In this document: one piece after another, positions 49,257-57,354 of the stretch
How the letters are laid out: each line of letters starts with the position of its first letter
Position numbering within the stretch: position 1 is the first letter of the stretch
DNA from: Streptomyces typhae
Lineage (GTDB): Bacteria; Actinomycetota; Actinomycetes; Streptomycetales; Streptomycetaceae
Assembly (NCBI RefSeq): GCF_009755605.1
Contig: NZ_WPNZ01000009.1
Span: forward strand, 1-64,000
DNA length: 64,000 bases
Direction: 5' to 3'
Program-made: the position numbers and the translations under genes
Notes under the pieces: model-generated
The model's database searches: none
Seen by the model: the letters and a program-made list of their open reading frames with translations, nothing else
Told to the model about the DNA's origin: nothing

Positions 49257-49625
49257 ATGGGAAGAACCTTGCGAACCATTCGCGTGGAGACCTCGGCCGC
49301 GACGATCCTGCTCACTGAGGCGCCCGAGCCCAAGGTCCGCAACCGCCAGACCGGCGAGATCGCCAAGGACGCCACCAGCGGTGAATCGCTGATGACGATC
49401 GGCGTCGTCTACATCGAGGAGGGCGAGTCGTCCCTGATCAAGGTGACCATCCCGGAGAGCGGAGTGTCCGAGGGGCTGACGCTCGGTGCGCCGGTCTCGC
49501 TGCCGGGACTCGTCGCCCGACCGTGGGAGAGCGTCTTCAACGGCCAGCAACGGCACGGCATCGCCTACCGCTGCGCCGCCGTCACTCCGGCCGCCTTCCC
49601 GGCCGCCATGGGGGCCTTGGCCTGA
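49257..49625 (+). CDS. SCO3933-family regulatory protein of AICE
   Basis: A 122-aa small beta-rich protein starting MGRTLRTIRVETSAATILLTEAPEPKVRNRQTGEIAKD. It is a standard component of Streptomyces integrative elements, encoded directly upstream of the transfer ATPase; role thought to be regulatory. ATG 49257 is used; TTG 49269 would fit the usual family start (MRTIRV). Its stop overlaps the next start by one base (TGATG). Confidence 0.8.
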   Translation: MGRTLRTIRVETSAATILLTEAPEPKVRNRQTGEIAKDATSGESLMTIGVVYIEEGESSLIKVTIPESGVSEGLTLGAPVSLPGLVARPWESVFNGQQRHGIAYRCAAVTPAAFPAAMGALA

Positions 49626-51001
49626 TGACCGACCTGACGACGCTTCTGGAGGTGGGTGGTCCTGTCGCCGCACTCGGCGGTGGGGCTGCCTACATCCGGG
49701 CCAAGCACCCCGGGGTCTACTGGTCTGCGGTCGGCCTGCCGATGTCCACGGCCCGGCTGCTCAGCTCGTACGGTTCGGTCATGGAGGCCTGCGGCCTGTC
49801 CGTGACGCCGTCCCGACTGCGTGTCTTGGCGGTCAAGGCCACGACCCGTGGGGAAATCCGTCCCGTACCGCCTCGGCGCGGAATCATCCGCCCGACCACG
49901 ACCGGCTTACGGCTCCGTCTGCGGCTCGCACCGGGCCAGGAACCCGCCGACGTGGCCGCCTCGACCGAACGGTTGCGGCACACCTGGGGAGTTCACGCCG
50001 TCTACGTGACCACGGTCAAGCCTGGCGTGGTCGACCTGCGACTCGTCGGCTATGACGTGCTGCGAGAGGTCCGTATGCCGCGCAAAGCGGTGGGCGGATT
50101 CCTGAAAGTGCCCGTAGCGCTGCGGGAAGACGCCACACCGTTCGTACGCGACTACCGCGTGGTGCCGCACGGCCTCTCCCTGGGCGCCACCCTGTCGGGC
50201 AAGTCCATGTACCTGCGGCATCTCGTTGCCGGACTCGCACCGCAGCCCGTCGCCTTGGTCGGCATCGACTGCAAGCGCGGTGTGGAGCTGGCGCCCTTCG
50301 CCTCGCGGCTGTCGGCGCTCGCCACCGATCCCGAGCAGGCTGCCGAGTTGTTGCCTGTGCTCATCAAGGAGATGGAGGACCGGTACGACCTGATCAAGGC
50401 ACGCCAGAGGATCGCACCGGGCACGCCGAACGAGGAGATCACCTCCGACATCTGGGGGCTTCCCGAGCAGGAACGACCCGTGCCCGTAGTCCTGTTCGTC
50501 GACGAAGTGGCGGAACTCTTCCTGGTCGCCACGAGGAAGGAGGAAGAGCGGCGGGACGAGATGGTCACTCAGCTCATCCGGCTTGCCCAACTCGGTCGTG
50601 CGGCCGGTATCTACCTGGAGGTGTGCGGGCAGCGGTTCGGCGCCGAGCTCGGCAAGGGCGCCACGATGCTCCGGGCCCAGTTGACCGGCCGCGTCTGCCA
50701 CCGCGTGAACGACGAAGCCTCCGCGAAAATGGCGCTCGGCGACATCGCCCCCGAAGCCGTCTCGGCTGCCTGTGCCATCCCTGCCGAACGACCTGGTCTC
50801 GCCGTCGCCGGTGACACCTCGGGCGGCTGGTCCCGCATCCGTACGCCGTATCTCTCGCTGTCCGACGCTGCCGAGACCTGCCGCACGTCGGCCCACATGG
50901 TCCCCGACCTGCCCGCGCTGAAGCCCTTCCGGCCCTCCGCGCCCGCGCAGCCGGTCGAGTCCCCGGCTTCGGTTGTACGGCCGCGACCGGTCACCGGCTG
51001 A
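49625..51001 (+). CDS. FtsK/SpoIIIE-type conjugal translocase (TraSA-like)
   Basis: A 458-aa DNA translocase. The Walker A motif is GATLSGKS in HGLSLGATLSGKSMYLRHL; Walker B is VVLFVDEVAELF. The C-terminal region includes AQLGRAAGIYLEVCGQRFG, typical of Tra/FtsK ATPases of Streptomyces elements, which move double-stranded DNA between mycelial compartments. It overlaps the upstream gene by one base. It lies with other transfer and spread genes to its right. Confidence 0.92.
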   Translation: MTDLTTLLEVGGPVAALGGGAAYIRAKHPGVYWSAVGLPMSTARLLSSYGSVMEACGLSVTPSRLRVLAVKATTRGEIRPVPPRRGIIRPTTTGLRLRLRLAPGQEPADVAASTERLRHTWGVHAVYVTTVKPGVVDLRLVGYDVLREVRMPRKAVGGFLKVPVALREDATPFVRDYRVVPHGLSLGATLSGKSMYLRHLVAGLAPQPVALVGIDCKRGVELAPFASRLSALATDPEQAAELLPVLIKEMEDRYDLIKARQRIAPGTPNEEITSDIWGLPEQERPVPVVLFVDEVAELFLVATRKEEERRDEMVTQLIRLAQLGRAAGIYLEVCGQRFGAELGKGATMLRAQLTGRVCHRVNDEASAKMALGDIAPEAVSAACAIPAERPGLAVAGDTSGGWSRIRTPYLSLSDAAETCRTSAHMVPDLPALKPFRPSAPAQPVESPASVVRPRPVTG

Positions 51002-51089
51002 GCCGCACTCTCCTGCACCCCGGTCGGCGTGACCGTCTCGCGCCAAGTCCCTACCCCTGCCATGCCTGAAACCCGGAAGGAGCCGCAGC

Positions 51090-51734
51090 ATGCGCGCCCA
51101 ACTGGCCCGTATCGATGCGGTACTCGTCCAAGCCGTCATCGCCGCTGCCCTGTCCTTCGCCCACCTGCACGACGTCGCCTCGGCGGCCGGACAGGACGGG
51201 TGGAAAGCGTGGGCCTATCCGATCTCGGTCGACCTGCTGCTCGTCGCCGCCTGGCGTCGGCTACGGGCCGGTGACGCCAAAGCCGCGGGCTGGTGCTGGT
51301 TCGTCATCGCGCTCGCGGCTTCCCTCGGCGCGAACGTCGCCACCGCCGGACTGCTCGACATGAACCACGTGCCGGCCTGGCTCCGCATCCTCGTCGCGGG
51401 CTGGCCTGCGGTCGCCTTCCTCGGCGGGACGCTCCTCGCGCACTCGACGCCGACACCGCCCGACGAGGTCCGGGAGCAAGACCCCGAGGGCGTCGACGAC
51501 CAGGAGGACGCGCCCGATCTCATTCCGGTGCTTCCGCCGCCACCGGCCGCCGAGCCCACCCCCACCTCGACCCCTCCGCCCACCGTTGCCGTCCCGGCCG
51601 CCCTCGTCGACCACGCCCGCAAAGTCGCCACCGAACACCACACCCGCACCGGCACTGCCATCGACACCACGATCCTGCGTGCCCGCCTCGGCGTCCCGAT
51701 GCCTATGGCCGACGCCATCGCCGCTCAGCTCTGA
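51090..51734 (+). CDS. DUF2637 (SpdB-type) plasmid-spread protein
   Basis: A 214-aa protein with four membrane segments in the N-terminal half (AQLARIDAVLVQAVIAAALSFAHLHDVASAA, WAYPISVDLLLVAAW, WCWFVIALAASLGANVATAGLL, LRILVAGWPAVAFLGGTLLA) and a Pro-rich linker before a C-terminal helical part. DUF2637 proteins act as spread (Spd) proteins in intramycelial transfer. The frame start at 51090 has GGAG-type sequence upstream. Confidence 0.85.
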   Translation: MRAQLARIDAVLVQAVIAAALSFAHLHDVASAAGQDGWKAWAYPISVDLLLVAAWRRLRAGDAKAAGWCWFVIALAASLGANVATAGLLDMNHVPAWLRILVAGWPAVAFLGGTLLAHSTPTPPDEVREQDPEGVDDQEDAPDLIPVLPPPPAAEPTPTSTPPPTVAVPAALVDHARKVATEHHTRTGTAIDTTILRARLGVPMPMADAIAAQL

Positions 51735-51772
51735 ACGCCCGAAAGCTCTGAACGTCCTGAAGGGAGATCCAC

Positions 51773-51964
51773 ATGAGCGCCAACCGCCGTTTCCGCTCCG
51801 TCGCCCGTACCGGTCCCGTCCAGGTCGGCACGTCGTACGACGGCCGTGGCCGTGAGAAGCACACCGCCGCCTGCACGGCCCCGCGCTGCGGCTTCTCCAC
51901 CGACTACGACAGCCGCGCTGCCGCCGAACTGGCCGCCCGGACCCACCGCTGCCCCGTCCGCTGA
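51773..51964 (+). CDS. Mobile element transfer protein
   Basis: A 63-aa protein starting MSANRRFRSVARTGPVQVGTS with CTAPRCGF (two Cys) and a further Cys near the end, perhaps a small zinc site. It is the mobile element transfer protein seen beside spd genes in this element class. AGGGAGAT lies upstream. Role in spread is inferred from position. Confidence 0.8.
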   Translation: MSANRRFRSVARTGPVQVGTSYDGRGREKHTAACTAPRCGFSTDYDSRAAAELAARTHRCPVR

Positions 51965-51978
51965 AAGGACCGATCACC

Positions 51979-52140
51979 GTGACCGTCAGCCTGCCGCTCG
52001 TCTTCGTCCTTGGTCTCTTCGCCTGGGGAGCCGTCAAGTTCCTCGGCGTCCGCACGTGGATCGTCGTCGTGATCGCTCTGTTCGGCTTCTGGCTCTCGCA
52101 CACCTTCATGGCCCCGGCACTCGGTCCGGTGCGACCCTGA
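51979..52140 (+). CDS. Small Spd-type membrane protein
   Basis: A 53-aa protein from GTG 51979 (AAAGGA 8 bases upstream) with two membrane segments (LPLVFVLGLFAWGAVKFLGV and TWIVVVIALFGFWLSHTF). It is too short for most gene callers, but its position and hydrophobicity fit small spread proteins of this element class. Its C-terminus (about APALGPVRP) runs into the deletion junction with the integrase stub, so it may be a chimeric end. Confidence 0.6.
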   Translation: MTVSLPLVFVLGLFAWGAVKFLGVRTWIVVVIALFGFWLSHTFMAPALGPVRP

Positions 52141-52325
52141 AGGACACGATGGTCCGCGCCGGCCAGTCGTCCGAGAAGGCGGCGATGATCTACCAGCACT
52201 CCGAGGAGGAGCGTCAGCAAGAGGTCGCGGGGATGCTCGATCGGAGTGTTCGGAAGGCTCGCCGGGCTGTGGCACGGAAGCCGGACGATCAGGCATCTGG
52301 CACGGATGTGGCACGCGACGGCTGA
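52125..52325 (+). pseudogene. C-terminal remnant of tyrosine integrase
   Basis: About 67 codons starting SGATLKDTMVRAGQSSEKAAMIYQHSEEERQQEV, the C-terminal end of an AICE tyrosine recombinase including the catalytic Tyr region (IYQHS). The upstream part of the integrase, including the Arg/His active-site blocks, is absent: the fragment joins directly to the small membrane gene. This is a deletion relic, so the element lacks a functional integrase. Confidence 0.88.
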
Positions 52326-52344
52326 GCGGAAGCGGACAGCAGAA

Positions 52345-52369
52345 AGGCCCGGGTCGATGACCTGGGCCT
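52345..52369 (-). terminator. tRNA terminator copy carried by the element
   Basis: 25 bp identical to the terminator at 44003-44027, with TTTC following on the minus strand. It lies downstream of the intact tRNA-Gly within the element, so the element restores a terminator to the tRNA gene. Confidence 0.8.
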
Positions 52370-52373
52370 TCGT

Positions 52374-52422
52374 CGTGGAGCGGGTGACGAGAATCGAACT
52401 CGCGCTCTCAGCTTGGGAAGCT
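52374..52422. repeat. att site, right copy (in tRNA-Gly)
   Basis: 49 bp identical to 44041-44089; covers the 3' half of the tRNA-Gly gene. Confidence 0.9.
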
Positions 52423-52449
52423 GATGTTCTACCATTAAACTACACCCGC
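52379..52449 (-). tRNA. tRNA-Gly(CCC)
   Basis: The minus strand folds as a complete 71-nt tRNA: acceptor GCGGGTG (52449-52443)/CACCCGC (52386-52380) with U at 52379, D arm, anticodon stem TCAGC/GCTGA with loop TTCCCAA (anticodon CCC) and T-arm with GTTCGATTC. CCA is not encoded. It is the attachment site of the integrative element. Confidence 0.95.
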
Positions 52450-52833
52450 GCAGTACCCCGGTTGACCCGGTTTCGTACCGTCGCACACTCTACCTCATCG
52501 CACGCCCCGGGCGCCCCCGCCCCGGGGCCCGGCTGCGCTGCGTGGGGTCGGTGTGACTACGGGCGAAGGGAGTTGGGGCGTACGGTGGGGGCCGCCTCGG
52601 GGTGACTCGGGGGCGGTTCGGAGGGTGGCCGGAGACGGGCCCCGCCGGGGTGTGCGCAGGGGTTCCGTGAGGGGTCCGTGCGAGGCCCGTGCGAGGGGGC
52701 ACGCGAACGGAGTGCCGCCTGGAGTGGCGTCCCTTTCATCCCGTAATGTGGCTTTCGCCGTCGGCCGGATGCGGCCCCCGTTCGCGGGAGGACGGCTCTC
52801 TTTACGGCTCTGGGGAAGGGACTCGAGGACTTG
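52450..52833. other. Intergenic region, no gene seen
   Basis: No coding region, tRNA or clear operator is recognised in this 380-bp stretch right of the tRNA gene. A short GC palindrome (about 52500-52525) is present. It should hold the tRNA promoter and the leader of the zinc-ribbon gene. Confidence 0.5.
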
Positions 52834-52992
52834 ATGGAGCGCACCGTCGTCCGTTGTGCCGAAGGGCACGTGTTCAGCACCGCTTCGTTCCCGATGCAGC
52901 AGGCCGACCGGCTCGGTCCCGGCCGGCTCATCCGGTGTCCCCGCTGCGCCCGGCTCCGGCACGCTGTGCCGGTGACCTTGGCGAAGCGGTAG
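52834..52992 (+). CDS. Small zinc-ribbon-like protein
   Basis: A 52-aa protein starting MERTVVRCAEGHVFSTASFP, with CAEGH and CPRC giving a two-Cys-pair zinc-ribbon pattern. GAGG lies five bases before ATG 52834. It fits a small conserved actinobacterial protein. Function unknown. Confidence 0.65.
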   Translation: MERTVVRCAEGHVFSTASFPMQQADRLGPGRLIRCPRCARLRHAVPVTLAKR

Positions 52993-53107
52993 ACGGGAAC
53001 GACCAGGGGCGACTGACGCAGTCGCGGCGCGCACGGCGTGCCGTGACCGTGGCGCGCGGGGCCCGTCCGATTGGGGCGGCCCCGCGCGCTCTGCGTATCC
53101 TCGGTGC

Positions 53108-53683
53108 GTGCTTCTCTCAGACAAGGACATCCGGGCCGAGATCGACGCCGGACGGGTGCGGATCGATCCGTACGACGAATCCATGGTGCAGCCGTCGAGC
53201 ATCGACGTGCGCCTCGACCGCTACTTCCGGGTGTTCGAGAACCACCGCTACCCGCACATCGACCCCTCCGTCGAGCAGGCGGATCTGACCCGGCTCGTCG
53301 AGCCGGAGGGGGACGAGCCGTTCATCCTCCACCCCGGGGAGTTCGTGCTCGCCTCGACGTACGAGGTCATCACGTTGCCCGACGACCTCGCCTCCCGCCT
53401 CGAGGGCAAGTCGAGCCTCGGCAGGCTCGGGCTCGTCACCCACTCCACCGCCGGGTTCATCGACCCGGGCTTCAGCGGCCACGTGACCCTGGAGCTGTCC
53501 AACCTCGCCACCCTGCCCATCAAGCTGTGGCCTGGCATGAAGATCGGGCAGCTCTGCATGTTCCGGCTGAGCTCCGCCGCCGAGGCCCCCTACGGGTCCG
53601 AGCGGTACGGGTCCCGCTACCAGAACCAGCGCGGCCCCACCGCCTCCCGTTCCTTCCTCAACTTCCATCGGACCCAGGTGTGA
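53108..53683 (+). CDS. dcd: dCTP deaminase
   Basis: A 191-aa dCTP deaminase. Conserved elements: MLLSDKDIRAEIDAGRVRIDP, VQPSSIDVRLDRYFRVF, HPGEFVLASTYE, SRLEGKSSLGRLGLVTHSTAGFIDPGFSGHVTLELSN (active-site Arg/Ser and Glu) and GSRYQNQRGPTASR. It makes dUTP from dCTP in the cytoplasm. GTG 53108 is the start. Seven bases separate it from the downstream phosphoribosyltransferase gene, so they are probably an operon. Confidence 0.96.
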   Translation: MLLSDKDIRAEIDAGRVRIDPYDESMVQPSSIDVRLDRYFRVFENHRYPHIDPSVEQADLTRLVEPEGDEPFILHPGEFVLASTYEVITLPDDLASRLEGKSSLGRLGLVTHSTAGFIDPGFSGHVTLELSNLATLPIKLWPGMKIGQLCMFRLSSAAEAPYGSERYGSRYQNQRGPTASRSFLNFHRTQV

Positions 53684-53691
53684 GCCCTTCC

Positions 53692-54189
53692 ATGAGTGAC
53701 GTCCGCGAGAATCTTTCGTACGAGAAGTTCGGCGGCGCCGTGCGCGAACTCGCGCAGACCATCGCCGACGACGGGTACGAGCCCGACATCGTGCTCAGCA
53801 TCGCGCGCGGCGGCGTCTTCGTCGCCGGTGGCCTCGCGTACGCCCTCGACTGCAAGAACATCCACCTCGTGAACGTGGAGTTCTACACGGGCGTCGGGAC
53901 GACCCTGGACATGCCCGTCATGCTCGCCCCGGTGCCCAACGCCATCGACTTCACCGACAAGAAGGTGCTCATCGCCGACGACGTCGCCGACACCGGCAAG
54001 ACGCTGAAGCTGGTGCACGACTTCTGCCTCGACGCCGTCGCCGAGGTGCGCTCCGCCGTCATCTATGAGAAGTCCCACTCGCTCGTGAAGTGCGAGTACG
54101 TGTGGAAGCGCACCGACGAGTGGATCAACTTCCCGTGGAGCGTCGAGCCGCCCGTCGTGCGGCGGCAGGGGCAGGTTCTCGACGCCTGA
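53692..54189 (+). CDS. Phosphoribosyltransferase (Gpt/Hpt-like)
   Basis: A 165-aa type I phosphoribosyltransferase. The PRPP loop is VLIADDVADTGKTL; DIVLSIARGGVFVAGGL and VEFYTGVGTT are the other conserved parts. Salvage of purine bases is likely, but the base specificity is uncertain. ATG 53692 lies eight bases after the dcd stop; a terminator follows at 54221. Confidence 0.85.
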   Translation: MSDVRENLSYEKFGGAVRELAQTIADDGYEPDIVLSIARGGVFVAGGLAYALDCKNIHLVNVEFYTGVGTTLDMPVMLAPVPNAIDFTDKKVLIADDVADTGKTLKLVHDFCLDAVAEVRSAVIYEKSHSLVKCEYVWKRTDEWINFPWSVEPPVVRRQGQVLDA

Positions 54190-54220
54190 CCCCGTACGGG
54201 GACCGAGGGCCGCCATGTGC

Positions 54221-54258
54221 GAGGGCCCCGGTGAGCTTGTGCTCACCGGAGCCCTTTC
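54221..54258 (+). terminator. Terminator after the dcd operon
   Basis: GAGGGCCCCGGTGAGC (54221-54236), loop TTGT, GCTCACCGGAGCCC (54241-54254), then TTTC. The stem has one mismatch and a short T run. Confidence 0.85.
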
Positions 54259-54259
54259 T

Positions 54260-54338
54260 CGTATGCCTCGTACGTCTTGTACGTCTCGTATGCCTCGTAC
54301 GTCTCCTACACCTCGTACGCCTCGGACGTCTCGTACGG
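54260..54338. repeat. 9-bp tandem array (CGTACGTCT type)
   Basis: Nine units of 9 bp, variants of CGTACGTCT/CGTATGCCT, run from 54260 to 54338 between the terminator and the Yip1 gene. A similar 9-bp periodicity exists at 32006-32075. Confidence 0.9.
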
Positions 54339-54345
54339 AAGCGCG

Positions 54346-55452
54346 TCAGAACGTACCCAGTTTGATGATCGACAGGATCGCCAGGAGCTGGATCGCCGAC
54401 GCCCCGAGCGCCCGCGGCCACGGCAGGTCGTGGGACTTGCTCACCATGAGGGTGAGCAGCGCGCCCGCCGCCAGCCAGGTGGCCCAGCCGAGGAGCTGGA
54501 CGAAGTTGTTGCCGCCGCCGAGGAACAGGGCGACGATGACGCGCGGCGCGTCCGTGATCGCCATGATCAGCATGGAGAGACCGACCGTCGGCTGCCAGGC
54601 GCCGTCGCCGCCGAACTGGCGGGCGAGGGAGTGCGTGACGATGCCGAGGATGAACGCGCTGAGGGAGATCGCCACGCCCGTGGTGAGCACGTAGGGGATC
54701 GCCGTGGACAGCGTGGCGTTCAGTACGTCCTCACGGGCCTCGTCGAAGCCGAAGACGGCGAGCAGGCCGTAGAGGAACGTGACGACGACCGCCGGGACCC
54801 ACATCGCGTAGTCCCGCATCTGCAGGAAGGTCGGGACCGGGCGCAGGACGATGCCGCGCAGCAGGTCCTTCCAGTGCAGCTTCGGGCCGATGGGGCCGGG
54901 CGGGGCCTGGCCCGCGCGGTAGGTGTCCGCGTCGTTGTACGGGTCCTCGCCGAGGGAGAAGGCCTGGGTGTTGCCCGGGTTGTTGGCGGCGTACGGGTCG
55001 TGCCCGCCGTGGCCGCCTTGTCCGCCTCCCTGGCCTCCCTGGCCACCGTGGCCCCCGTGCCCTCCGTGCCCCGCGGGGTGGCCGCCCTGGCCGCCGAAGT
55101 ACTCCGGCTCGCCGTGGCCCCCCGGAGGCTGCGGCCACTGCTGCGCGCCCCCGTGGTGCTGGCCGCCGCCCTGGGGGTTTCTCTGCGGGCCGCCGCCGTA
55201 CTGGCCGGGGCCCGGCCCCCCGTAGGGAGGTTGGCCTCCGTACGGCGGTTGGGCCGGGCGGCCGCCGCCGTGCGCGGGCGGGTACCCGTACGGGGCCTGG
55301 CCGCCCTGGGGGGCCTGCTGTCCGTACGGGTCCTGCCGGGGCCCCTGCTGACCGCCGCCCTGGCCCGGGTGCCCCCCTTGGTGCGGTCCCTGTCGGGGTC
55401 CTTGCTGTGCGCGGTTGTCCCGGCCGCCGCGTCCGCTCCTGAATCCAGCCAC
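54346..55452 (-). CDS. Yip1-family membrane protein with Gly/Gln/Pro-rich leader
   Basis: A 368-aa protein. The first about 175 residues are disordered, rich in Gly, Gln, Pro, His (for example GGHGGHGGHGGQGGQGGGQGG); the rest is a Yip1-type membrane domain with about five helices (VPAVVVTFLYGLLAVFG; AIPYVLTTGVAISLSAFILGIV; LLGWATWLAAGALLTLMV). GTG 55452 (MAGFRSGRGGRDNR) is preferred. Function unknown. Confidence 0.88.
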   Translation of the reverse strand: MAGFRSGRGGRDNRAQQGPRQGPHQGGHPGQGGGQQGPRQDPYGQQAPQGGQAPYGYPPAHGGGRPAQPPYGGQPPYGGPGPGQYGGGPQRNPQGGGQHHGGAQQWPQPPGGHGEPEYFGGQGGHPAGHGGHGGHGGQGGQGGGQGGHGGHDPYAANNPGNTQAFSLGEDPYNDADTYRAGQAPPGPIGPKLHWKDLLRGIVLRPVPTFLQMRDYAMWVPAVVVTFLYGLLAVFGFDEAREDVLNATLSTAIPYVLTTGVAISLSAFILGIVTHSLARQFGGDGAWQPTVGLSMLIMAITDAPRVIVALFLGGGNNFVQLLGWATWLAAGALLTLMVSKSHDLPWPRALGASAIQLLAILSIIKLGTF

Positions 55453-55600
55453 GGAATCGAACGTACCTGGTCTGGCGGGGCGGGGTCGTCCCTCCTGTGG
55501 AGGAGAGCGGGTTTGCGGCCGACCTGTGACAACCCCTAGGGGGACCCGGAGGGGACAACCCCAGGTCAGCGCCTCAGCCACCGGGTTGTGCACGGCTCGG

Positions 55601-56992
55601 CTACTGGAGGATGCCGCCGGTGATCCCGCCGGTGATCCGACCGGGCGGAGACGTCGCTCCGGACGCCTTGGGTCCTGACGCCGAGCCCGGCAGGCGGACC
55701 TCGCCCCAGGCGCCGTCCACGTACAGGTCGGCGTAACCGTCGAGGTCGGTGTCGCGCAGCCGCACCGTGGCGCCGAAGCCGTCGCCCTCGCTGACGGGGC
55801 CGGGGATGCCGCGGGTGTCGCGGGCGAACCACCGCGAGCCCGTGCCCGTGAGCCCGCCGCCGCTGCGGCTGCCGTTTCCGCTGCCGCGCAGGACGTGGAC
55901 GCCGCCCGCCCTGTCCTTGCCGTCGATGTCCTCGCCGTCGACGCCGACCGCGAGGTCCGGGTACTCGTCGTCGTTGACGTCGTCCGCGGAGAGGGAGGCG
56001 CCGAAGCGGTCCCCCTTCTCCGGTGTGCCGGCGAGGCCGCGCGTGGCCTGGGTGACGCGGGCGGAGGTGCCGGGCCCGCTGCTGCCCCCGCGCCACACCG
56101 TGACGGCGCCCCGGTAGCCGGAGTCGGCCTGGTTGCCGATGGCGATGTCCCCGTACCCGTTCCTGTCGAAGTCGGCGATCACCGCGCTCGTGCTGTCGAC
56201 CGCGTACGCGCCGAGGCGCAGCGTCCTGCCCGGGGCGAGGGTACGGCCGCCCTTCACGAACCAGGCGTCGGCGACCTCCTCGTCGTTCTTGAGCACGCTG
56301 CCGACGATCACGAGGTCCGTGGCGGAGTCCTTGGTGACCCGGCCCGCGACCAGGTCGTCGGCGGTCAGGCCGCTCCTGTGCAGGCGGCGCACGGAACCAT
56401 CCACCCCGCTACGGGAGATGCCGCCCTTGTACACGTAGGCGTCCCCGCCGTTGACGGCCGCGAGGTCCTGTCTGCCGTCGCCGTCGAAGTCGCCGACGGC
56501 CAGGTCGCTGCCGAAGGCGTGCTGGGCGCGGGCCGCCTCGTTGGGGACGGAGGTGCCGCCCGTAAGGCCGGTGGACGAGCCCCAGAGGACGGTCACCGTG
56601 CCCTGGCCGCGGTTGCGGCCGACCTTCTCGCCGACGGCGGAGACGACGAGGTCCCCGTATCCGTCGCGGTTGAAGTCGGCGGCGACCCGGGTCCGCTCGC
56701 CCCACGCGTCGCCGCGCTCGTCGGCGCCGGGGACCCCCGGGCTGCGCTGGTCGACGACCTGGGAACGGGGACCCGGGCCGGTGCCCGTACCGAAGGTGAC
56801 GCGGACTGCGCCGCCCTTGTTGGAGCCGTTCGACTCCTGGGTGACGTAGTCCCGGAAGCCGTCGCCGTTGAAGTCGTCCGCCCACTTGGCCGGGGCGGCG
56901 GCGGCCGGGGCGGCTCCGGCGAGCGGGGCGAGGGTGGCGGCGGCCAGGGCGGTGGTGAGGGTGAGGAGGGCGGGGGTGGGGCGCAGGCGCAT
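55601..56992 (-). CDS. Secreted FG-GAP/VCBS repeat protein 1
   Basis: A 463-aa secreted protein. Signal peptide about residues 1-32 (RLRPTPALLTLTTALAAATLAPLAGAAPAAAAP). The rest is FG-GAP (integrin-like beta-propeller) repeats: DFNGDGFRDYVTQE, DFNRDGYGDLVVSAVGE, DFDGDGRQDLAAVN, DFDRNGYGDIAIGN, with DxDGDG-type Ca-binding loops. Probably binds a surface or carbohydrate ligand extracellularly. It is paralogous to the next gene, with a repeat-filled gap between. Confidence 0.9.
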   Translation of the reverse strand: MRLRPTPALLTLTTALAAATLAPLAGAAPAAAAPAKWADDFNGDGFRDYVTQESNGSNKGGAVRVTFGTGTGPGPRSQVVDQRSPGVPGADERGDAWGERTRVAADFNRDGYGDLVVSAVGEKVGRNRGQGTVTVLWGSSTGLTGGTSVPNEAARAQHAFGSDLAVGDFDGDGRQDLAAVNGGDAYVYKGGISRSGVDGSVRRLHRSGLTADDLVAGRVTKDSATDLVIVGSVLKNDEEVADAWFVKGGRTLAPGRTLRLGAYAVDSTSAVIADFDRNGYGDIAIGNQADSGYRGAVTVWRGGSSGPGTSARVTQATRGLAGTPEKGDRFGASLSADDVNDDEYPDLAVGVDGEDIDGKDRAGGVHVLRGSGNGSRSGGGLTGTGSRWFARDTRGIPGPVSEGDGFGATVRLRDTDLDGYADLYVDGAWGEVRLPGSASGPKASGATSPPGRITGGITGGILQ

Positions 56993-57053
56993 GGTCGGTT
57001 CCCGGTTCCTGGGGGTGGGCCGGCCCCCGCCCGGGGGTGTGGCGGGGGCCGGC

Positions 57054-57354
57054 GGTCTTGGTCCGGCGGTGGCCGGTGGTCTCGGTCCGGCGGTGGCCGG
57101 TGGTTGTTGCGGGGGAGGGGCGGGTGGTCCGTCGGCGAAGTCGGCGCCGAGGGGCGGGTGGTCCGTCGGCGAAGTTGGCGCCGAGGGGCGGGTGGTCGGT
57201 CGGCGAAGTTGGCGCCGAGGGGCGGGTGGTCGGTCGGCGAAGTTGGCGCCGAGGGGCGGGTGGTCCGTCGGCGAAGTTGGCGCCGAGGGGCGGGTGGTCC
57301 GTCGGCGAAGTTGGCGCCGCGGGGCGGGTGGTCAGTCGGCGAAGTTGGCGCCGA
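57054..57354. repeat. Repeat array: 2 x 24 bp and 7 x 34 bp
   Basis: Two 24-bp units (57054-57101) are followed by seven 34-bp units starting at 57117, 57151, 57185, 57219, 57253, 57287 and 57321, ending at 57354. The 34-bp unit contains the final codons and stop of FG-GAP protein 2 (LGANFAD); in other copies the stop has changed to a sense codon. Confidence 0.95.

Larger units (their letters stand above)
44041..52422. mobile_element. Defective pSAM2-like AICE integrated at tRNA-Gly
   Basis: The element is bounded by 49-bp direct repeats (44041-44089 and 52374-52422) identical to the 3' part of the tRNA-Gly gene at its right end. Its genes match an actinomycete integrative and conjugative element: NUDIX (Pif-like), KorSA-like GntR, SCO3933-type, TraSA-like FtsK translocase, DUF2637 (SpdB), mobile element transfer protein and a small membrane protein. 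The integrase is reduced to a C-terminal stub and no rep or xis gene is seen, so it is probably immobile by itself. A low-GC AlbA_2 gene occupies its left part. Confidence 0.88.

Noticed and set aside
52553..52834. 93-codon frame right of tRNA-Gly
   Set aside because: No ribosome site or similarity; the coding character begins only with the small zinc-ribbon gene.
57117..57354. Possible CRISPR array (regular 34-bp repeats)
   Set aside because: The units are contiguous tandem repeats with no unique spacers and contain the end of a gene.
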